The notes under the pieces were generated by a model. That model had not been told where the DNA came from, did no database searches, and was given only the letters and a program-made list of their open reading frames with translations. A program made the position numbers and the translations under genes. Positions 1-9,554 of a stretch of DNA of 64,000 nt are shown here, in pieces (position 1 is the first letter of the stretch; the number at the start of each line of letters is the position of its first letter). Location: assembly GCF_000390185.1 (NCBI RefSeq), contig NZ_AQHR01000112.1:1-64000 (forward strand), given 5' to 3'. Source of the DNA: Lunatimonas lonarensis (GTDB taxonomy: Bacteria > Bacteroidota > Bacteroidia > Cytophagales > Cyclobacteriaceae).

Positions 1-6
1 AAAGCC

Positions 7-93
7 ATGTACAGCGTCTACATCCTTTACTCGCCAAAAATCGATTGGATCAGGACGGGTTTGCTAAAAGAGGAAATGAGGCTAGCAGTTTGA
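7..93 (+). pseudogene. possible GIY-YIG nuclease N-terminal remnant
   Basis: A 28-codon frame opens with ATG at 7 and stops at 91-93. Its first 13 residues, MYSVYILYSPKID, look like the first beta strand of GIY-YIG nuclease domains, which often start with an M-x-x-VYILYS pattern. After this point the similarity ends: no YIG triplet and no catalytic Arg or Glu follow. The frame overlaps the end of the phosphoesterase gene on the other strand. I read it as a decayed 5' end left by a deletion, but the stretch is short and could be chance. Confidence 0.35.
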
Positions 94-745
94 CCAACCC
101 GGCCCGTTGGTACCAATCGTTAAAAACAAACTCAACTTCGTGAAAGGCCTGGACCCCGAATTCATACCCGGAAAAACGATCCAACACCTCCAAAACGGCT
201 TCTTGATTTTCAACGGCATGCTTAAACCGCACCACCGTACTGTGTGCCGTTACCAACTTGTACCGCTTGTCAAGGGATTGCTCTAAGCTGCTGCCTGCAA
301 AAGACCTCCGAAGACTCTCACGCAGCTTTTCCAGCTCACCATCCTCCGGATATCCTTTAATCATGAGACAGGATGGCGACATAAATACACCCCTAAAACG
401 TATGGAAATCCGCCCTATTCCTTGGATTGATGCATCAATCAGCGGAAGGTACTCCCCTATGGAAACACCCTCCAACGAAAACCCCGAATAGCAGGAAATA
501 ATGGGTATCACCGTTACATGAAAATCCAATGGCCCGTATAAATGGTGACCAGGAACCACCTGCTTGACGGCATCCGTAAACCGGCCAAATGATTCCGCTA
601 GTTCCTGTCCCGGCCGCAACAGAAGCGTAAGGCCCCGGCGACTATCGCCCGGATCATCGATAAGTCTATCAAAGCCAAAGCCCTCCTCCAGAACCTGGTT
701 TCTGGCCTGTATATCCAAGAATCCATAATGCGCCTCTAAATCCAC
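50..745 (-). CDS. 2H phosphoesterase superfamily protein (LigT / 2'-5' RNA ligase-like)
   Basis: A 231-residue protein with the two H-x-T motifs that define the 2H phosphoesterase fold: HVT at 76-78 and HST at 168-170, about 90 residues apart as in LigT-like enzymes. Such enzymes act on 2',3'-cyclic phosphates or 2'-5' linkages in RNA or nucleotides; the substrate here cannot be told. No signal peptide or membrane segment is seen, so it is probably cytoplasmic. The start is GTG at 745; no ATG lies near it, and the next Met is residue 122, past the first motif. It sits 4 bases after the stop of the upstream hypothetical gene, so the two are probably cotranscribed. Confidence 0.75.
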   Translation of the reverse strand: MDLEAHYGFLDIQARNQVLEEGFGFDRLIDDPGDSRRGLTLLLRPGQELAESFGRFTDAVKQVVPGHHLYGPLDFHVTVIPIISCYSGFSLEGVSIGEYLPLIDASIQGIGRISIRFRGVFMSPSCLMIKGYPEDGELEKLRESLRRSFAGSSLEQSLDKRYKLVTAHSTVVRFKHAVENQEAVLEVLDRFSGYEFGVQAFHEVEFVFNDWYQRAGLVKLLASFPLLANPS

Positions 746-749
746 GCGA

Positions 750-1811
750 TCAGTTCTTTACATCAAACTTCAAAAAGATCAAGAAAAGCAATTCGATCAG
801 CTCTTCTGACTGTAGGTCCCATCCCAGCTGGGCAATGTATTTTTCATTTAGCAACTCTACGGCGTCAAAAAAACTTTCTGTGGCATCGAGATCGGAAAGG
901 GCTGCATTAAGGTTCTCAGGGTTGCCGAAAAACAGCTTTCTTGTAAACATAAACCGCTGATTGATACCGATATCCTCGGACAGCTTCCTCACCGACCCCT
1001 TGATCAGGCCATAGGATTCCCGTTCAAACCGCGCCCAAGCCAAGGCGGGATCAATCCGTTCCTGCCCCAACGCAATGGAAGGCTGTTCCTCGTCATAGCG
1101 CTGAGCAGACGGTGTACTTGATTGGGAAGGAATCTTCAGTTCCGGCAGCGGCTGATAGCCCTGCTGACCTGAGGGAGGTGCGGGCTGATTGGCACCGGTC
1201 AGCCTGTCCAAATCCAACCAAGTGATGTCGCTCAATGGCTTTAACAGGTCCTGCGGATCAGCCAGCCTGTCCCGTTTTTTATCAACTAACTCATCAAATG
1301 CCATCGACAGGGACTCGGGTAGAGAAAACCGCTCTGTCGCCTGCACTAATTCAGACCATAAATCTGTGTGCCATTTGATGTACTTTTTATTTTCTTTGAA
1401 ATATACCTCCAAATTTGCGCCGGCGCTGTAGGCAAGCTCAATCTCCAAAAAAATGCGGGGATCCACCGCAAATAGTACCGTATCCTCAACCGCCTGCAGA
1501 AGCAATGGCTGAAAATTAACCCTTGAAACCTTTATTGATTGCGAAAGCACGTTCATGAAATCCCGGAGAGCTTCAGCTACTTCCTCCGACCCATAGTCAA
1601 AAAAGGGATTTTTCTTAAGCTTTTCCAACTCCGATTGCCATGCCCCAAACAGCGATTTGATTACCATCAGATTAAGCTGCCTACAGGCGGTAAGGCTAAT
1701 GATTTCGTTCCCGGTAATGTATTGCTTGTCCGCAAAAAATCCCGAACAAATCCGTTCTGCGAATTGCCCCGAATATTCTTTTAAGTAACTTTGATCAATG
1801 GATTGTGCCAT
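750..1811 (-). CDS. conserved hypothetical protein of Bacteroidota
   Basis: About 353 residues if the first ATG (1811) is used; the frame also has a TTG at 1865. No signal peptide or membrane span. The N-terminal half is helical and acidic, a Pro/Ser/Gln-rich linker lies near the middle, and the last 70 residues carry a pattern I recall from uncharacterised Bacteroidota proteins: RFMFTRKLFFG, then a helical stretch ending in a hydrophobic tail. The N-terminal pattern 'ITGNEI..LT..RQLN' also recalls that group. Function unknown. It precedes the 2H phosphoesterase by 4 bases. The 150-base gap to tdk on the other side must hold both divergent promoters, but I see no clear -7 box in it. Confidence 0.7.
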   Translation of the reverse strand: MAQSIDQSYLKEYSGQFAERICSGFFADKQYITGNEIISLTACRQLNLMVIKSLFGAWQSELEKLKKNPFFDYGSEEVAEALRDFMNVLSQSIKVSRVNFQPLLLQAVEDTVLFAVDPRIFLEIELAYSAGANLEVYFKENKKYIKWHTDLWSELVQATERFSLPESLSMAFDELVDKKRDRLADPQDLLKPLSDITWLDLDRLTGANQPAPPSGQQGYQPLPELKIPSQSSTPSAQRYDEEQPSIALGQERIDPALAWARFERESYGLIKGSVRKLSEDIGINQRFMFTRKLFFGNPENLNAALSDLDATESFFDAVELLNEKYIAQLGWDLQSEELIELLFLIFLKFDVKN

Positions 1812-1961
1812 ATCGATAGATAGTCCGTATTCTTTTCTGATTTCATCAGCCACTGCTCCCGACAAAAGGGCTAGCTAATCACGTGCCGAATTTGGGTAAA
1901 GTTATTGAATTATATCGACACAAACGCCAGTGATAACTGTTAAAGGGATAAATGCTATGCC

Positions 1962-2546
1962 ATGTTCGTAGAACCAACGCCCGGCAAGTCGCCCCATCAA
2001 GACGGGAAGGGACAAATCGAGGTGATCTGTGGATCGATGTTTTCCGGAAAAACCGAGGAGCTGATACGCCGATTGAACCGCGCACTGATTGCTAGGCAAA
2101 AGGTTGAAATCTTTAAACCGGCTTTGGACAGGCGATATCATGCAGAAGATATAGTCTCCCACAACGCCAACGCAATCCGGTCTACACCCGTAAATTTTGC
2201 CGAGGATATCCTGCTACTTGCCGGAACCTGTGATGTAGTCGGAATTGACGAAGCCCAGTTTTTTGATGCGCAAATAGTAGCCGTTGCAAACAAACTGGCC
2301 CGATCCGGGAAACGGGTAATCTTGGCAGGACTTGACATGGATTTTGAAGGTCGGCCCTTTGATCCCATGCCTGCTTTGATGGCAGTGGCTGAGTTTGTCA
2401 CCAAGGTACATGCGATCTGTATGAAATGTGGAGATTTGGCATCGTTTAGCTATAGACTTTCGCCGGACAGGGGAAAAGTAATGCTTGGCGAAAAGGAAAG
2501 TTATGAGGCAAGGTGCAGAAAGTGTTTTTTTGAGTCATCTAACTAA
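1962..2546 (+). CDS. tdk: thymidine kinase (type II)
   Basis: Phosphorylates thymidine to dTMP with ATP in the cytoplasmic salvage pathway. The 194-residue protein has the Walker A loop GSMFSGKT at 24-31, the DEAQF motif at 96-100 holding the catalytic Glu, and two zinc-binding CxxC pairs (C153/C156 and C185/C188) of the lasso domain. Length is normal for the bacterial tetrameric type. The ATG at 1962 gives a short extension before the core, as in other Bacteroidota homologs. The 3' end overlaps the start of porZ by about 44 bases, so tdk, porZ and recO form one transcription unit on the plus strand. Confidence 0.93.
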   Translation: MFVEPTPGKSPHQDGKGQIEVICGSMFSGKTEELIRRLNRALIARQKVEIFKPALDRRYHAEDIVSHNANAIRSTPVNFAEDILLLAGTCDVVGIDEAQFFDAQIVAVANKLARSGKRVILAGLDMDFEGRPFDPMPALMAVAEFVTKVHAICMKCGDLASFSYRLSPDRGKVMLGEKESYEARCRKCFFESSN

Positions 2547-4680
2547 GGCCATATGGTTGTGCTTCCTTGCGGCAGTAGGCCGGCAGAATGCATTTTGCCA
2601 AGGAGATATCCCGGTGGGAACGTGGAGGCCCCACGGTAATTACACTCAGCCACTTCAACTCTCCGGTGCCGGAAAAACCGTATTCACCCTGGGAGAAAAC
2701 AGCCTTTTTTTTATCTCTGAGGCCAGCCCAACGCCAACTCCGTTGGGTTATCAAGACGGATTGTATGGGCAGGCAAAAAGCCGGATGGCATACCACTCGC
2801 CCACCAGGACACTGGTCTTAGCCTATGAGGACGGCACCCTGGAGATGATCGATGAAACACGCGTCCGACGTATAAACGACCTAAAAAACAATGCGTTGAT
2901 CATCGGGAAACGCATCAAACAGATCGTTTTGTTTGGCGATACTGCTTGGCTGGCGGCGGAGTTTGGCATTGCCGCCCTTTCGCTATCGGATGGTTTTGTA
3001 AAACGATCCTTCTTAAATATCGGCGCCAACGGATCGGCCCTGTCCATCACAGGGCTGGCAATCACGGACAGGGGCATCTATGCCTTAAGTGAACAGGGCC
3101 TGCAATTCGGTGACCACCATGCCAATCTGAACGATTTCAATCACTGGAGACGATTAACTCTATCCGCTTCGACCGGGTTCAAAGAGATACATGCCCTTGG
3201 GGAGACGCTTTACTTAGTCGGAAATGACCAACAGATTTACCAATGGAAGAACGAAAAACTGGAGTGGGTGGCCGGCACTTTTGGTGTAGCCAATGCCAAA
3301 ACGATGGATGGTCGGTTGATTTTCCAAATGGAAAACCAATTCTATGAAATCAACGGATTAGGAAATATTCAACCTATTCCCTTCTCAACCACGCTACCTT
3401 GGATTGACTTTCACCTTGCTGACGAATCCATGTATTTGGCTGTTCCGGGCATTGGATTATGGAGGCTTCCCGACTCGGTTTCCCTGACGCCAAACGGGAT
3501 AGGCTCAATATCACCCACTTTCTACAGTGCCGGAGATAATCTATATGCATTTGATCGGTGGGAACGGGTTCTTGACCACTTTAACCAAGGAAAATGGCAG
3601 ACCTATCAAACCCCGGAAGGAATCACTTCGGTCGCACAGGCACAAGGAGTCCTTTATTTAGGGGCTCAAAACGGGCTTTTTCGCTTCGTTGGGAATGAAT
3701 TTGAAGAAGTGAACCTTTCTCCACTTCCTCCCAATAGTGGCGTTCAGGCGATGGCGAGCGACAGCCAAGGTAACCTTTACTTGGTTGCCGAAGGAGCAAC
3801 TCCACAGCTAGGGCTCCTTGAGGGCAGCGGAGCCTTTAGGATCCTTGGCATTTCCGGAATGGGAAGGGTAGAAAAAATAGTGGTGGATGGAAGCGGAAAT
3901 AGCTGGCTGATGGAGCTCCCTAGGGGCGGTGCCCGAAATCTCCGGGTAGTCAATCCATCTTCCGGTTTGGACCGAACGATCGGCAACACCTTGGGACAAG
4001 GCGGCCTACCCTCCAATACTGTGCAGGACATTTTCTTGGATTCGGAGCAAAACCTTTGGATAGCCACCACACAGGGGCTGGGGTATTTTTTCAATACCCG
4101 GCTGCTTACCCAAACTGCGTCTTTAAATGCACTTTTACCAATCTTCCAAAACCGTCAAGTGCTTGCCAATACTTCGGTTACCCAATTGATTGTCGCGCCA
4201 GACAGAAGCGTTTGGGCAGGTACTGCCAGTCAGGGCCTCTGGCAATTTTCGGAAGGATTTGAAGGGGTGCTTCATCATTTTACCCCCGCCAACAGTCCTT
4301 TGCCAAGCCAATCCGTCCACTCGCTGTCTTTAAATAAACGTACAGGAGAGTTGTTTATAAGTACGGATAGGGGAGCTTTATCATTTAGGGCCAGCTCCGT
4401 ACAAGCTTCGGAAAAACTCGAAAACCTCAAAATTTATCCCAACCCCGTCCATGCAGGCTTTAGCGGTGTGCTCAGCATAGAAGGCTTGACGGATTTTGCG
4501 GCACTTAAAATTTCACACAGTTCCGGACGCGTGGTATATACTACGCGTGTGGCAGGCGGAAAAATCACATGGGACATGCGTACCGATGAGGGTAAGCGGC
4601 TTAGCCCAGGTGTGTATATTGTCTATGTGCTGGATGAGGGAGGAAATGAGCGGGCAGCGGGAAAATTTCTGATCATGTGA
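2503..4680 (+). CDS. porZ: PorZ-like type IX secretion system beta-propeller protein with T9SS sorting domain
   Basis: A roughly 725-residue exported protein. After a signal peptide (hydrophobic LCFLAAVG core, cleavage probably after FCQ) comes a long series of WD-like beta strands of the two-component-regulator-propeller type, with repeats such as '[21 protein letters not shown]'-like blades. The last 75 residues form a T9SS type A sorting domain (KIYPNP start, WD and G-YIVYV strands). PorZ in Porphyromonas is a cell-surface part of the attachment complex that adds A-LPS to T9SS cargo. The start is uncertain: TTG 2485, ATG 2503 (AGGAAAG just upstream) or TTG 2530; all lie inside tdk. The stop TGA overlaps the ATG of recO by one base. 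A porZ-recO adjacency is, as I recall, common in this phylum and supports the name. Confidence 0.8.
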   Translation: MRQGAESVFLSHLTKAIWLCFLAAVGRQNAFCQGDIPVGTWRPHGNYTQPLQLSGAGKTVFTLGENSLFFISEASPTPTPLGYQDGLYGQAKSRMAYHSPTRTLVLAYEDGTLEMIDETRVRRINDLKNNALIIGKRIKQIVLFGDTAWLAAEFGIAALSLSDGFVKRSFLNIGANGSALSITGLAITDRGIYALSEQGLQFGDHHANLNDFNHWRRLTLSASTGFKEIHALGETLYLVGNDQQIYQWKNEKLEWVAGTFGVANAKTMDGRLIFQMENQFYEINGLGNIQPIPFSTTLPWIDFHLADESMYLAVPGIGLWRLPDSVSLTPNGIGSISPTFYSAGDNLYAFDRWERVLDHFNQGKWQTYQTPEGITSVAQAQGVLYLGAQNGLFRFVGNEFEEVNLSPLPPNSGVQAMASDSQGNLYLVAEGATPQLGLLEGSGAFRILGISGMGRVEKIVVDGSGNSWLMELPRGGARNLRVVNPSSGLDRTIGNTLGQGGLPSNTVQDIFLDSEQNLWIATTQGLGYFFNTRLLTQTASLNALLPIFQNRQVLANTSVTQLIVAPDRSVWAGTASQGLWQFSEGFEGVLHHFTPANSPLPSQSVHSLSLNKRTGELFISTDRGALSFRASSVQASEKLENLKIYPNPVHAGFSGVLSIEGLTDFAALKISHSSGRVVYTTRVAGGKITWDMRTDEGKRLSPGVYIVYVLDEGGNERAAGKFLIM

Positions 4681-5363
4681 TGTTAAAAAAAACCAAAGGA
4701 ATCGTCATAGGGTATGTGAAATACAGGGAGACATCCATCATCGTGCATGTCTTTACCCGTGAGATGGGTATGAAATCATACATTGTAAATGGAGCGAGAT
4801 CCGCTAAGGCAACACAGAAAATGGCCCTTTACCAGCCGTTGACGTTGTTGGAGCTCGTGGTTTATGATAAGGAAAACCGTAACATCCATCGTATCTCCGA
4901 AGCGCAACTTGAAATGGCATTTACAAGGATACCCTTCGATTTTCATCGCACCACTACCGCCTTGTTTGTAGTAGAAGCCCTACGGCGGTCTATCCCTGAG
5001 CACTATCAAAATGACCAACTGTTCGATTTTCTACACCGTTCGATTCGGCTCCTCGATCACGAAAAAGCACATCTGGCGTTATTCCCGTTGCGATTTCTAA
5101 TAGAAATGACCGAATACCTCGGATTTAAGCCAGAGCATGCCAGCGAATTTTACGAGCAACTCCCCATAAACAAATCCAGCGCCGGCCACGTCCACAAACA
5201 TGAATTGTTGGCTGCCTTGCTCAAAAACGGAGAACAGGTGGTAAAGCCATTCCCCAGCGCTGTCAAAAGAGAGCTAATGGACGATCTTCTGGTTTTTTAC
5301 CGCTTGCACCTTGAAAATTTCGGGGAAATAAAATCCCTGCCCGTGTTACGAAACCTGATGTAG
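4680..5363 (+). CDS. recO: DNA repair protein RecO
   Basis: RecO anneals single strands and loads RecA with RecR in gap repair. The 227-residue protein begins with the OB-fold part (KTKGIVIGYVKYRETSII, then the FTREMG strand typical of RecO N-termini) followed by the helical C-terminal domain. I see no zinc-binding cysteines, which are absent from some RecO families. ATG 4680 overlaps the porZ stop as TGATG, pointing to translational coupling; a GTG one codon earlier (4677) is also possible. It ends 7 bases from the convergent lipoprotein gene, with no terminator visible between them. Confidence 0.92.
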   Translation: MLKKTKGIVIGYVKYRETSIIVHVFTREMGMKSYIVNGARSAKATQKMALYQPLTLLELVVYDKENRNIHRISEAQLEMAFTRIPFDFHRTTTALFVVEALRRSIPEHYQNDQLFDFLHRSIRLLDHEKAHLALFPLRFLIEMTEYLGFKPEHASEFYEQLPINKSSAGHVHKHELLAALLKNGEQVVKPFPSAVKRELMDDLLVFYRLHLENFGEIKSLPVLRNLM

Positions 5364-5370
5364 CTGCTGA

Positions 5371-6120
5371 TTACTCAACCAATACCCTTCGGGACACCGA
5401 CGAAAAAGGATTGGAAAGCTCCTTACCATCTTTTCGTAGGAGATCCAAGCGCACGACATGTTCCCCTTTGGCAAGGTTGGTAAGCCTAATAACCTGCTGA
5501 TCTTGGGTACGATATTCAAAATCCCCTACCGATAGCTTCGCTTCTAGACCATCGGCTTTTAAATCCCCCCACACTACCAAAAAGTCAACCACCAATCCCT
5601 CTCCAACTGGTATTCGCTCACCGTCCCTTGGGCGATTGAGCAACAAGTAGGGTTCATCCGCCGCAGGAAACGCACGGGAATCCCCCACCCTGAAATCGCG
5701 GTCTACGTAATTTCCAAATTCCTTTAATAGAAGACCTTGTTCATCTGTAAGGTACGCAACCGCACGGTAGGTTCCCTTTCCTAAGTTTTTTGAAAATACT
5801 GCATACGATATCTCCTCCCCATCCGTCCCGTTGATTGCCAACATGAACGGACGCTTCGATCCAAAGGGGTAATTCTTGATATTGAACTCAAACTCCACCT
5901 TTCCCTCTGGAAACACCTCATTGCCCAGCGGACGATACATTTCGATCATCGCATCTGGAAAGGAGGAAGTTGGCTGAAGGACCACCTCCAAACCCTCATG
6001 ATATCCTGCTGCGGCCTCCTCTGTTTCCATGTAAACTCCACGATCTTCAGACACGCGTCCAGAACAGGCGCAAAAGGCAAAAAGGATGCCGATAAAAAGG
6101 GGGAAAATGCTTCTATTCAT
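5371..6120 (-). CDS. conserved Bacteroidota lipoprotein, function unknown
   Basis: The ATG at 6120 gives a 249-residue protein starting MNRSIFPLFIGILFAFCAC, a type II signal peptide with a lipobox at FCAC before SG, so it is probably a lipoprotein. The frame stays open upstream, but that part has no signal-peptide logic. The mature part is rich in beta strands, with the blocks PFMLAINGTD, YRAVAYLTDEQG, FRVGD and PYLLLNRP that I recall from uncharacterised Cytophagales lipoproteins. It is convergent with recO and divergent from the 2OG oxygenase, and has its own -7 box at 6143-6150. No enzymatic motif is visible. Confidence 0.75.
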   Translation of the reverse strand: MNRSIFPLFIGILFAFCACSGRVSEDRGVYMETEEAAAGYHEGLEVVLQPTSSFPDAMIEMYRPLGNEVFPEGKVEFEFNIKNYPFGSKRPFMLAINGTDGEEISYAVFSKNLGKGTYRAVAYLTDEQGLLLKEFGNYVDRDFRVGDSRAFPAADEPYLLLNRPRDGERIPVGEGLVVDFLVVWGDLKADGLEAKLSVGDFEYRTQDQQVIRLTNLAKGEHVVRLDLLRKDGKELSNPFSSVSRRVLVE

Positions 6121-6142
6121 TGCATGGGTTGGTATTGCAGGC

Positions 6143-6150
6143 CAAAGGTA
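6143..6150 (-). promoter_or_regulatory. -7 promoter box of the lipoprotein gene
   Basis: CAAAGGTA on the plus strand reads TACCTTTG on the minus strand, an exact match to the Bacteroidota TAnnTTTG element. It lies 22 bases before the ATG at 6120, which predicts a leader of about 15 bases and supports that start. No clear -33 TTTG is seen. Confidence 0.5.
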
Positions 6151-6201
6151 TTTAAAATTAGGGTAAAAAAATTTACCTTGCGCCACAAATGGTAAAACGA
6201 C

Positions 6202-7182
6202 ATGACCGAAATATTATATAAAGAAATCCCCTCGCTGGATTTGGCCGATTTCGTTAGCGGTGATCTGGATCAGAAAGCTGCTTTTGTAAAAAACCTTGGG
6301 GATGCCTATCAAAATATTGGCTTTGTAGCCATAAAAAACCATGGATTGACCGAATCGCTGCAAGCCAAACTTTACGAGGTGATCCAGCGGTTTTTCGCTT
6401 TGCCGGACGATCAAAAATCAGCGTACGAGCATCCTGAAATAGGCTATCAACGCGGCTATACCGGAAAAGGTAAAGAGCACGCAAAGGGCCGGAATACGGG
6501 GGACTTAAAGGAGTTTTATCATGTAGGTCAGGATTTGGAATCCATCCCCGATGCTGATCCTATCAAGCAGGAATACCCTGCAAACGTCTGGCCTACTGAA
6601 ATATCCGAATTTAAAGAAACAGCCTTGGAAGTATTCAACGCGATCGAGCATGCCGGCAAACACATGCTTAGGGCCATTGCACTTCATCTGATGTTGCCAG
6701 AAGATTATTTTGAGGACAAAGTCCGATTTGGCAACTCCATCCTCCGGTGTATCCATTATTTTCCCATAACCAACCCGGAGGAGGTACCTGAGGATGCGGT
6801 GCGTGCTGCCGAGCATGGGGATATCAACCTAATCACGCTGCTGATGGGTGCCAGTGCGGATGGACTGGAAGTGCTTCGCAGGGACGGGAAATGGATCCCA
6901 ATAACTGCGCTTCCCGATCAGCTTGTCGTCAATGTGGGAGATATGTTGGAGCGGCTTACCAATAAAAAGCTCAAATCTACCATTCACCGGGTAGTGAATC
7001 CCCCCCGGGACAAAATGAACAGCAGCCGCTACTCCATTCCATTCTTCATGCATCCCCGGTCAGAAATGGACCTGACCTGCCTTGCTAGCTGTGTGGACTC
7101 ACAGCATCCAAAAGCATTTTCGGACATGACTGCCGGAGAGTTTCTCGAAGAGCGTCTTAGGGAGTTAGGACTCAAAAAGTAA
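6202..7182 (+). CDS. 2-oxoglutarate/Fe(II)-dependent oxygenase (isopenicillin N synthase-like)
   Basis: A 326-residue cytoplasmic oxidoreductase. It has the N-terminal DIOX_N region (IPSLDLADF, then GFVAIKNHG at 40-48) and a C-terminal jelly-roll with the iron triad H205-x-D207...H262 and the RxS pair R276/S278 that binds the 2-oxoglutarate carboxylate. All four key positions are present, so it should be active. Members hydroxylate or oxidise small molecules, sometimes in secondary metabolism; the substrate cannot be inferred here, and the neighbour (a ChrA-type transporter 39 bases downstream) gives no strong clue. A near-match to the -7 box, TACCTTGC, lies at 6174-6181. Confidence 0.87.
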   Translation: MTEILYKEIPSLDLADFVSGDLDQKAAFVKNLGDAYQNIGFVAIKNHGLTESLQAKLYEVIQRFFALPDDQKSAYEHPEIGYQRGYTGKGKEHAKGRNTGDLKEFYHVGQDLESIPDADPIKQEYPANVWPTEISEFKETALEVFNAIEHAGKHMLRAIALHLMLPEDYFEDKVRFGNSILRCIHYFPITNPEEVPEDAVRAAEHGDINLITLLMGASADGLEVLRRDGKWIPITALPDQLVVNVGDMLERLTNKKLKSTIHRVVNPPRDKMNSSRYSIPFFMHPRSEMDLTCLASCVDSQHPKAFSDMTAGEFLEERLRELGLKK

Positions 7183-7221
7183 GCTACCCTTGATCATACG
7201 CCCAACCTAACCACAAGCACC

Positions 7222-8427
7222 ATGGAGATAAAGAAAGTACGCTACTATATCTATCTCAAAGATGTATTGATACTTTCTTTAACTGCTTTTGGTGGCCCAC
7301 AGGTATTTTTGGCTATGGTCATAGAGACCATGGTGCGTCGTCGACGATACCTATCGGAAAAGGAGCTACTTGAATTGAACGCACTCTGCCAGGTACTGCC
7401 GGGACCCACCTCCACGCAGACCATTTCCGCTATTGGATACCGGATTGGCGGCCCCTTCCTCGCCTATGCTTCCTTGACTGTATGGGTGATGCCGGCTACT
7501 CTATTGATGATCGGGACAGCCGTGCTTATTGACCACTTGCAGGAAAACACCCCCGGTTCACTAAACTTTGCAAAGTTTATTCAGCCGATGGCTATCGGTT
7601 ACATTATCTATGCCGCGCAGATAACGATCCGAAAAATGATCCATACCATCGAAGCGGCCATACTGATGATGATAGCTGCTTTTATCGCTTTTTTCTACAA
7701 CTCTCCATTCATCTTCCCCGCCATGCTTTTGATTGGTGGGCTGATTACAACGCACAACTACAAGAAGCAACCGTTTATCGAAGAGGATCCCAAGATCAAA
7801 ATCGAATGGGGTAATTTCCTGCTATGGGGAGGCGTACTGGTAGGCGCCGCTTTGTTGGGGCACTACACGGGTATGCTTCCGGTCCGTCTTTTTGAAAATT
7901 TTTACCGAAACGGCAGCCTGATTTTCGGTGGAGGGCAAGTGCTGGTTCCCTACCTATACACCGAATTTGTAGAATTCAAACAGTACTTAAGCTCAGAGGA
8001 GTTTCTTACCGGATATGCCATTTCGCAGAGCATACCAGGCCCCACTTTCAGCATCAGCTCGTATATCGGGGCACTTTCAATGCGGGAATGGGGCCTTGCG
8101 GGGCTACTAATTGGAGGGTTTATCGCAGCAGCCGGTATTTTCCTTCCAGGGACTTTCCTGATATTCTTTGTAGTCCGTTTCTGGGATGCCTTAAAAAAGT
8201 ATCGTCCGGTGAGGGCCGCACTGGAAGGCATCAATGCCGTAAGTTGTGGCATGCTGATGGCCGCCGCTTACTTGCTTTTCGAACCGTTGGAAAACAACCT
8301 TTTTAATATTGCGGCCATTATCGGCACCTATGTGTTGCTTCAGTTTAGTAAAATCCCCTCGCCGCTGATCGTGGTGATCGGAGTGGCCGCAGGAATCATC
8401 TACAATTGGGTGATGAATTCCTTGTAA
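7222..8427 (+). CDS. chrA: chromate transporter family (CHR/ChrA) membrane protein
   Basis: A 401-residue inner-membrane protein made of two homologous CHR halves. Half one has FGGPQ at 23-27 and PGPTSTQ at 60-66; half two has FGGGQ at 235-239 and PGPTFS at 272-277, the paired signatures of this family. About ten hydrophobic spans are present. The family exports chromate where tested, but many members sit in genomes with no known chromate stress and may move other anions. No chrB-like regulator is nearby. It is the second gene after the 2OG oxygenase and may be cotranscribed with it. Confidence 0.88.
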   Translation: MEIKKVRYYIYLKDVLILSLTAFGGPQVFLAMVIETMVRRRRYLSEKELLELNALCQVLPGPTSTQTISAIGYRIGGPFLAYASLTVWVMPATLLMIGTAVLIDHLQENTPGSLNFAKFIQPMAIGYIIYAAQITIRKMIHTIEAAILMMIAAFIAFFYNSPFIFPAMLLIGGLITTHNYKKQPFIEEDPKIKIEWGNFLLWGGVLVGAALLGHYTGMLPVRLFENFYRNGSLIFGGGQVLVPYLYTEFVEFKQYLSSEEFLTGYAISQSIPGPTFSISSYIGALSMREWGLAGLLIGGFIAAAGIFLPGTFLIFFVVRFWDALKKYRPVRAALEGINAVSCGMLMAAAYLLFEPLENNLFNIAAIIGTYVLLQFSKIPSPLIVVIGVAAGIIYNWVMNSL

Positions 8428-8440
8428 GACAAGCCATCTG

Positions 8441-8617
8441 TCAGGTATCTATGCGCTGCAAATAAAGGCCCAGCAGGTAACTGGATATCAACACAATGGC
8501 TGATACCCACGAAACCGTAGTGGAATCCCAAACCCCGAATAGGTAGAGGACGTACACCATGGCTGCCAATAATCCTATTATGGCGACCATAATTCTGAGT
8601 TGCTTAATTTCTATCAT
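8441..8617 (-). CDS. small two-span membrane protein, unknown
   Basis: ATG 8617 gives 58 residues beginning MIEIKQLRIMVAI, with two hydrophobic helices (about 8-28 and 32-50) joined by a short WDSTTVSW loop and ending in a charged tail. An upstream start at 8665 would add a segment that does not look like the rest. It ends 13 bases from chrA, convergent with it. I do not recognise the family; the clean two-helix layout argues that it is real. Confidence 0.55.
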   Translation of the reverse strand: MIEIKQLRIMVAIIGLLAAMVYVLYLFGVWDSTTVSWVSAIVLISSYLLGLYLQRIDT

Positions 8618-8766
8618 GAACTTACCAAGACACAAGTTTATGTAATAGCCCGCTTCACTAACCATAGGGTAAACGAAATTTCATCGGCGGTGGATACTTC
8701 CCAACTGGCATGAAAATTCAAAACCATTTCGTAATTTAACGTCACAGAAACAAAAACCTAAAAAAA

Positions 8767-9378
8767 ATGAGAAATCAACGCGTAATCATTCTTAGCCTTT
8801 TCATCTTCCTTTTGGGAAGCGTCCCCCAATTGGCCTTGGCCCAATTGCAGACCCCGGCGGCAAGCCCTGCGGCACAGGTTACCCAGACGGTGGGCTTCAC
8901 TAAGATCAGCATGGATTACTCCTCCCCGGCAGTCAAAGGTAGAAAAATCTTTGGCGATCTGCAGAAATACGGAGAATCTTGGAGAGCAGGAGCTAATGCC
9001 CCGACAACCATTGAGTTCAGTACTCCTGTCAGCATTGAAGGCAAAAACATTCCTGCAGGTAAGTATACTGTTTTTATCACTCCACAGAGTTCAGGTGCTT
9101 GGACTATTCATATCAACGGCAAGGGGAATGCCATCTATGCCTACATGACAGATAATAAAATCAACGAGGAAGCATTGGCCAAAGACGACATCGTAGCCAT
9201 CAAGTCCACTCCCACTACTACCAGTAGCAAACAGGAGCGTCTGATTTACACGATTTCAGCAGAAGACAATAAAGTGGCGAAAATCACCATGGCGTGGGAA
9301 AATGTCCAACTTTCCTTCAACGTGGATACCCAAGTCAATCAAAAAATGGACGGATTCAAGGGGATTTTCACGCCCTGA
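8767..9378 (+). CDS. DUF2911 family exported protein
   Basis: A 203-residue protein with a typical signal peptide (MRNQRVIILSLFIFLLGS..., cleavage after ALA). The mature part matches DUF2911 in order: TKISMDYSSPAVKGRKIFG, then ESWRAGANAPTTIEFS, IPAGKYTVF, and a C-terminal strand MAWENVQLSF. The family is common in Bacteroidota and has no proven function. A strong hairpin terminator follows at 9434-9467. The upstream gap back to the small membrane gene holds no clear gene. Confidence 0.88.
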   Translation: MRNQRVIILSLFIFLLGSVPQLALAQLQTPAASPAAQVTQTVGFTKISMDYSSPAVKGRKIFGDLQKYGESWRAGANAPTTIEFSTPVSIEGKNIPAGKYTVFITPQSSGAWTIHINGKGNAIYAYMTDNKINEEALAKDDIVAIKSTPTTTSSKQERLIYTISAEDNKVAKITMAWENVQLSFNVDTQVNQKMDGFKGIFTP

Positions 9379-9433
9379 AACATGACTAAACGCTAAGGCT
9401 GATTGGAAGTACCCGTCACGCCCTATACGTTAA

Positions 9434-9467
9434 AAAGGCCCGACACCTAAAATGTTGTCGGGCCTTT
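9434..9467 (+). terminator. intrinsic terminator after the DUF2911 gene
   Basis: A perfect 12-base-pair stem (9434-9445 with 9456-9467, AAAGGCCCGACA and its complement) with a 10-base loop, followed by ATCTTTT. It lies 56 bases after the DUF2911 stop. The A run on its left means it could also end transcripts coming from floA on the minus strand. Confidence 0.8.
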
Positions 9468-9554
9468 ATCTTTTGACAGAATACTTGAGTTACTAGTTCC
9501 TATTAGGAATGTACGACTAGGCGTGTACAAACGTTTTAAAGCCCATCTCCTATC

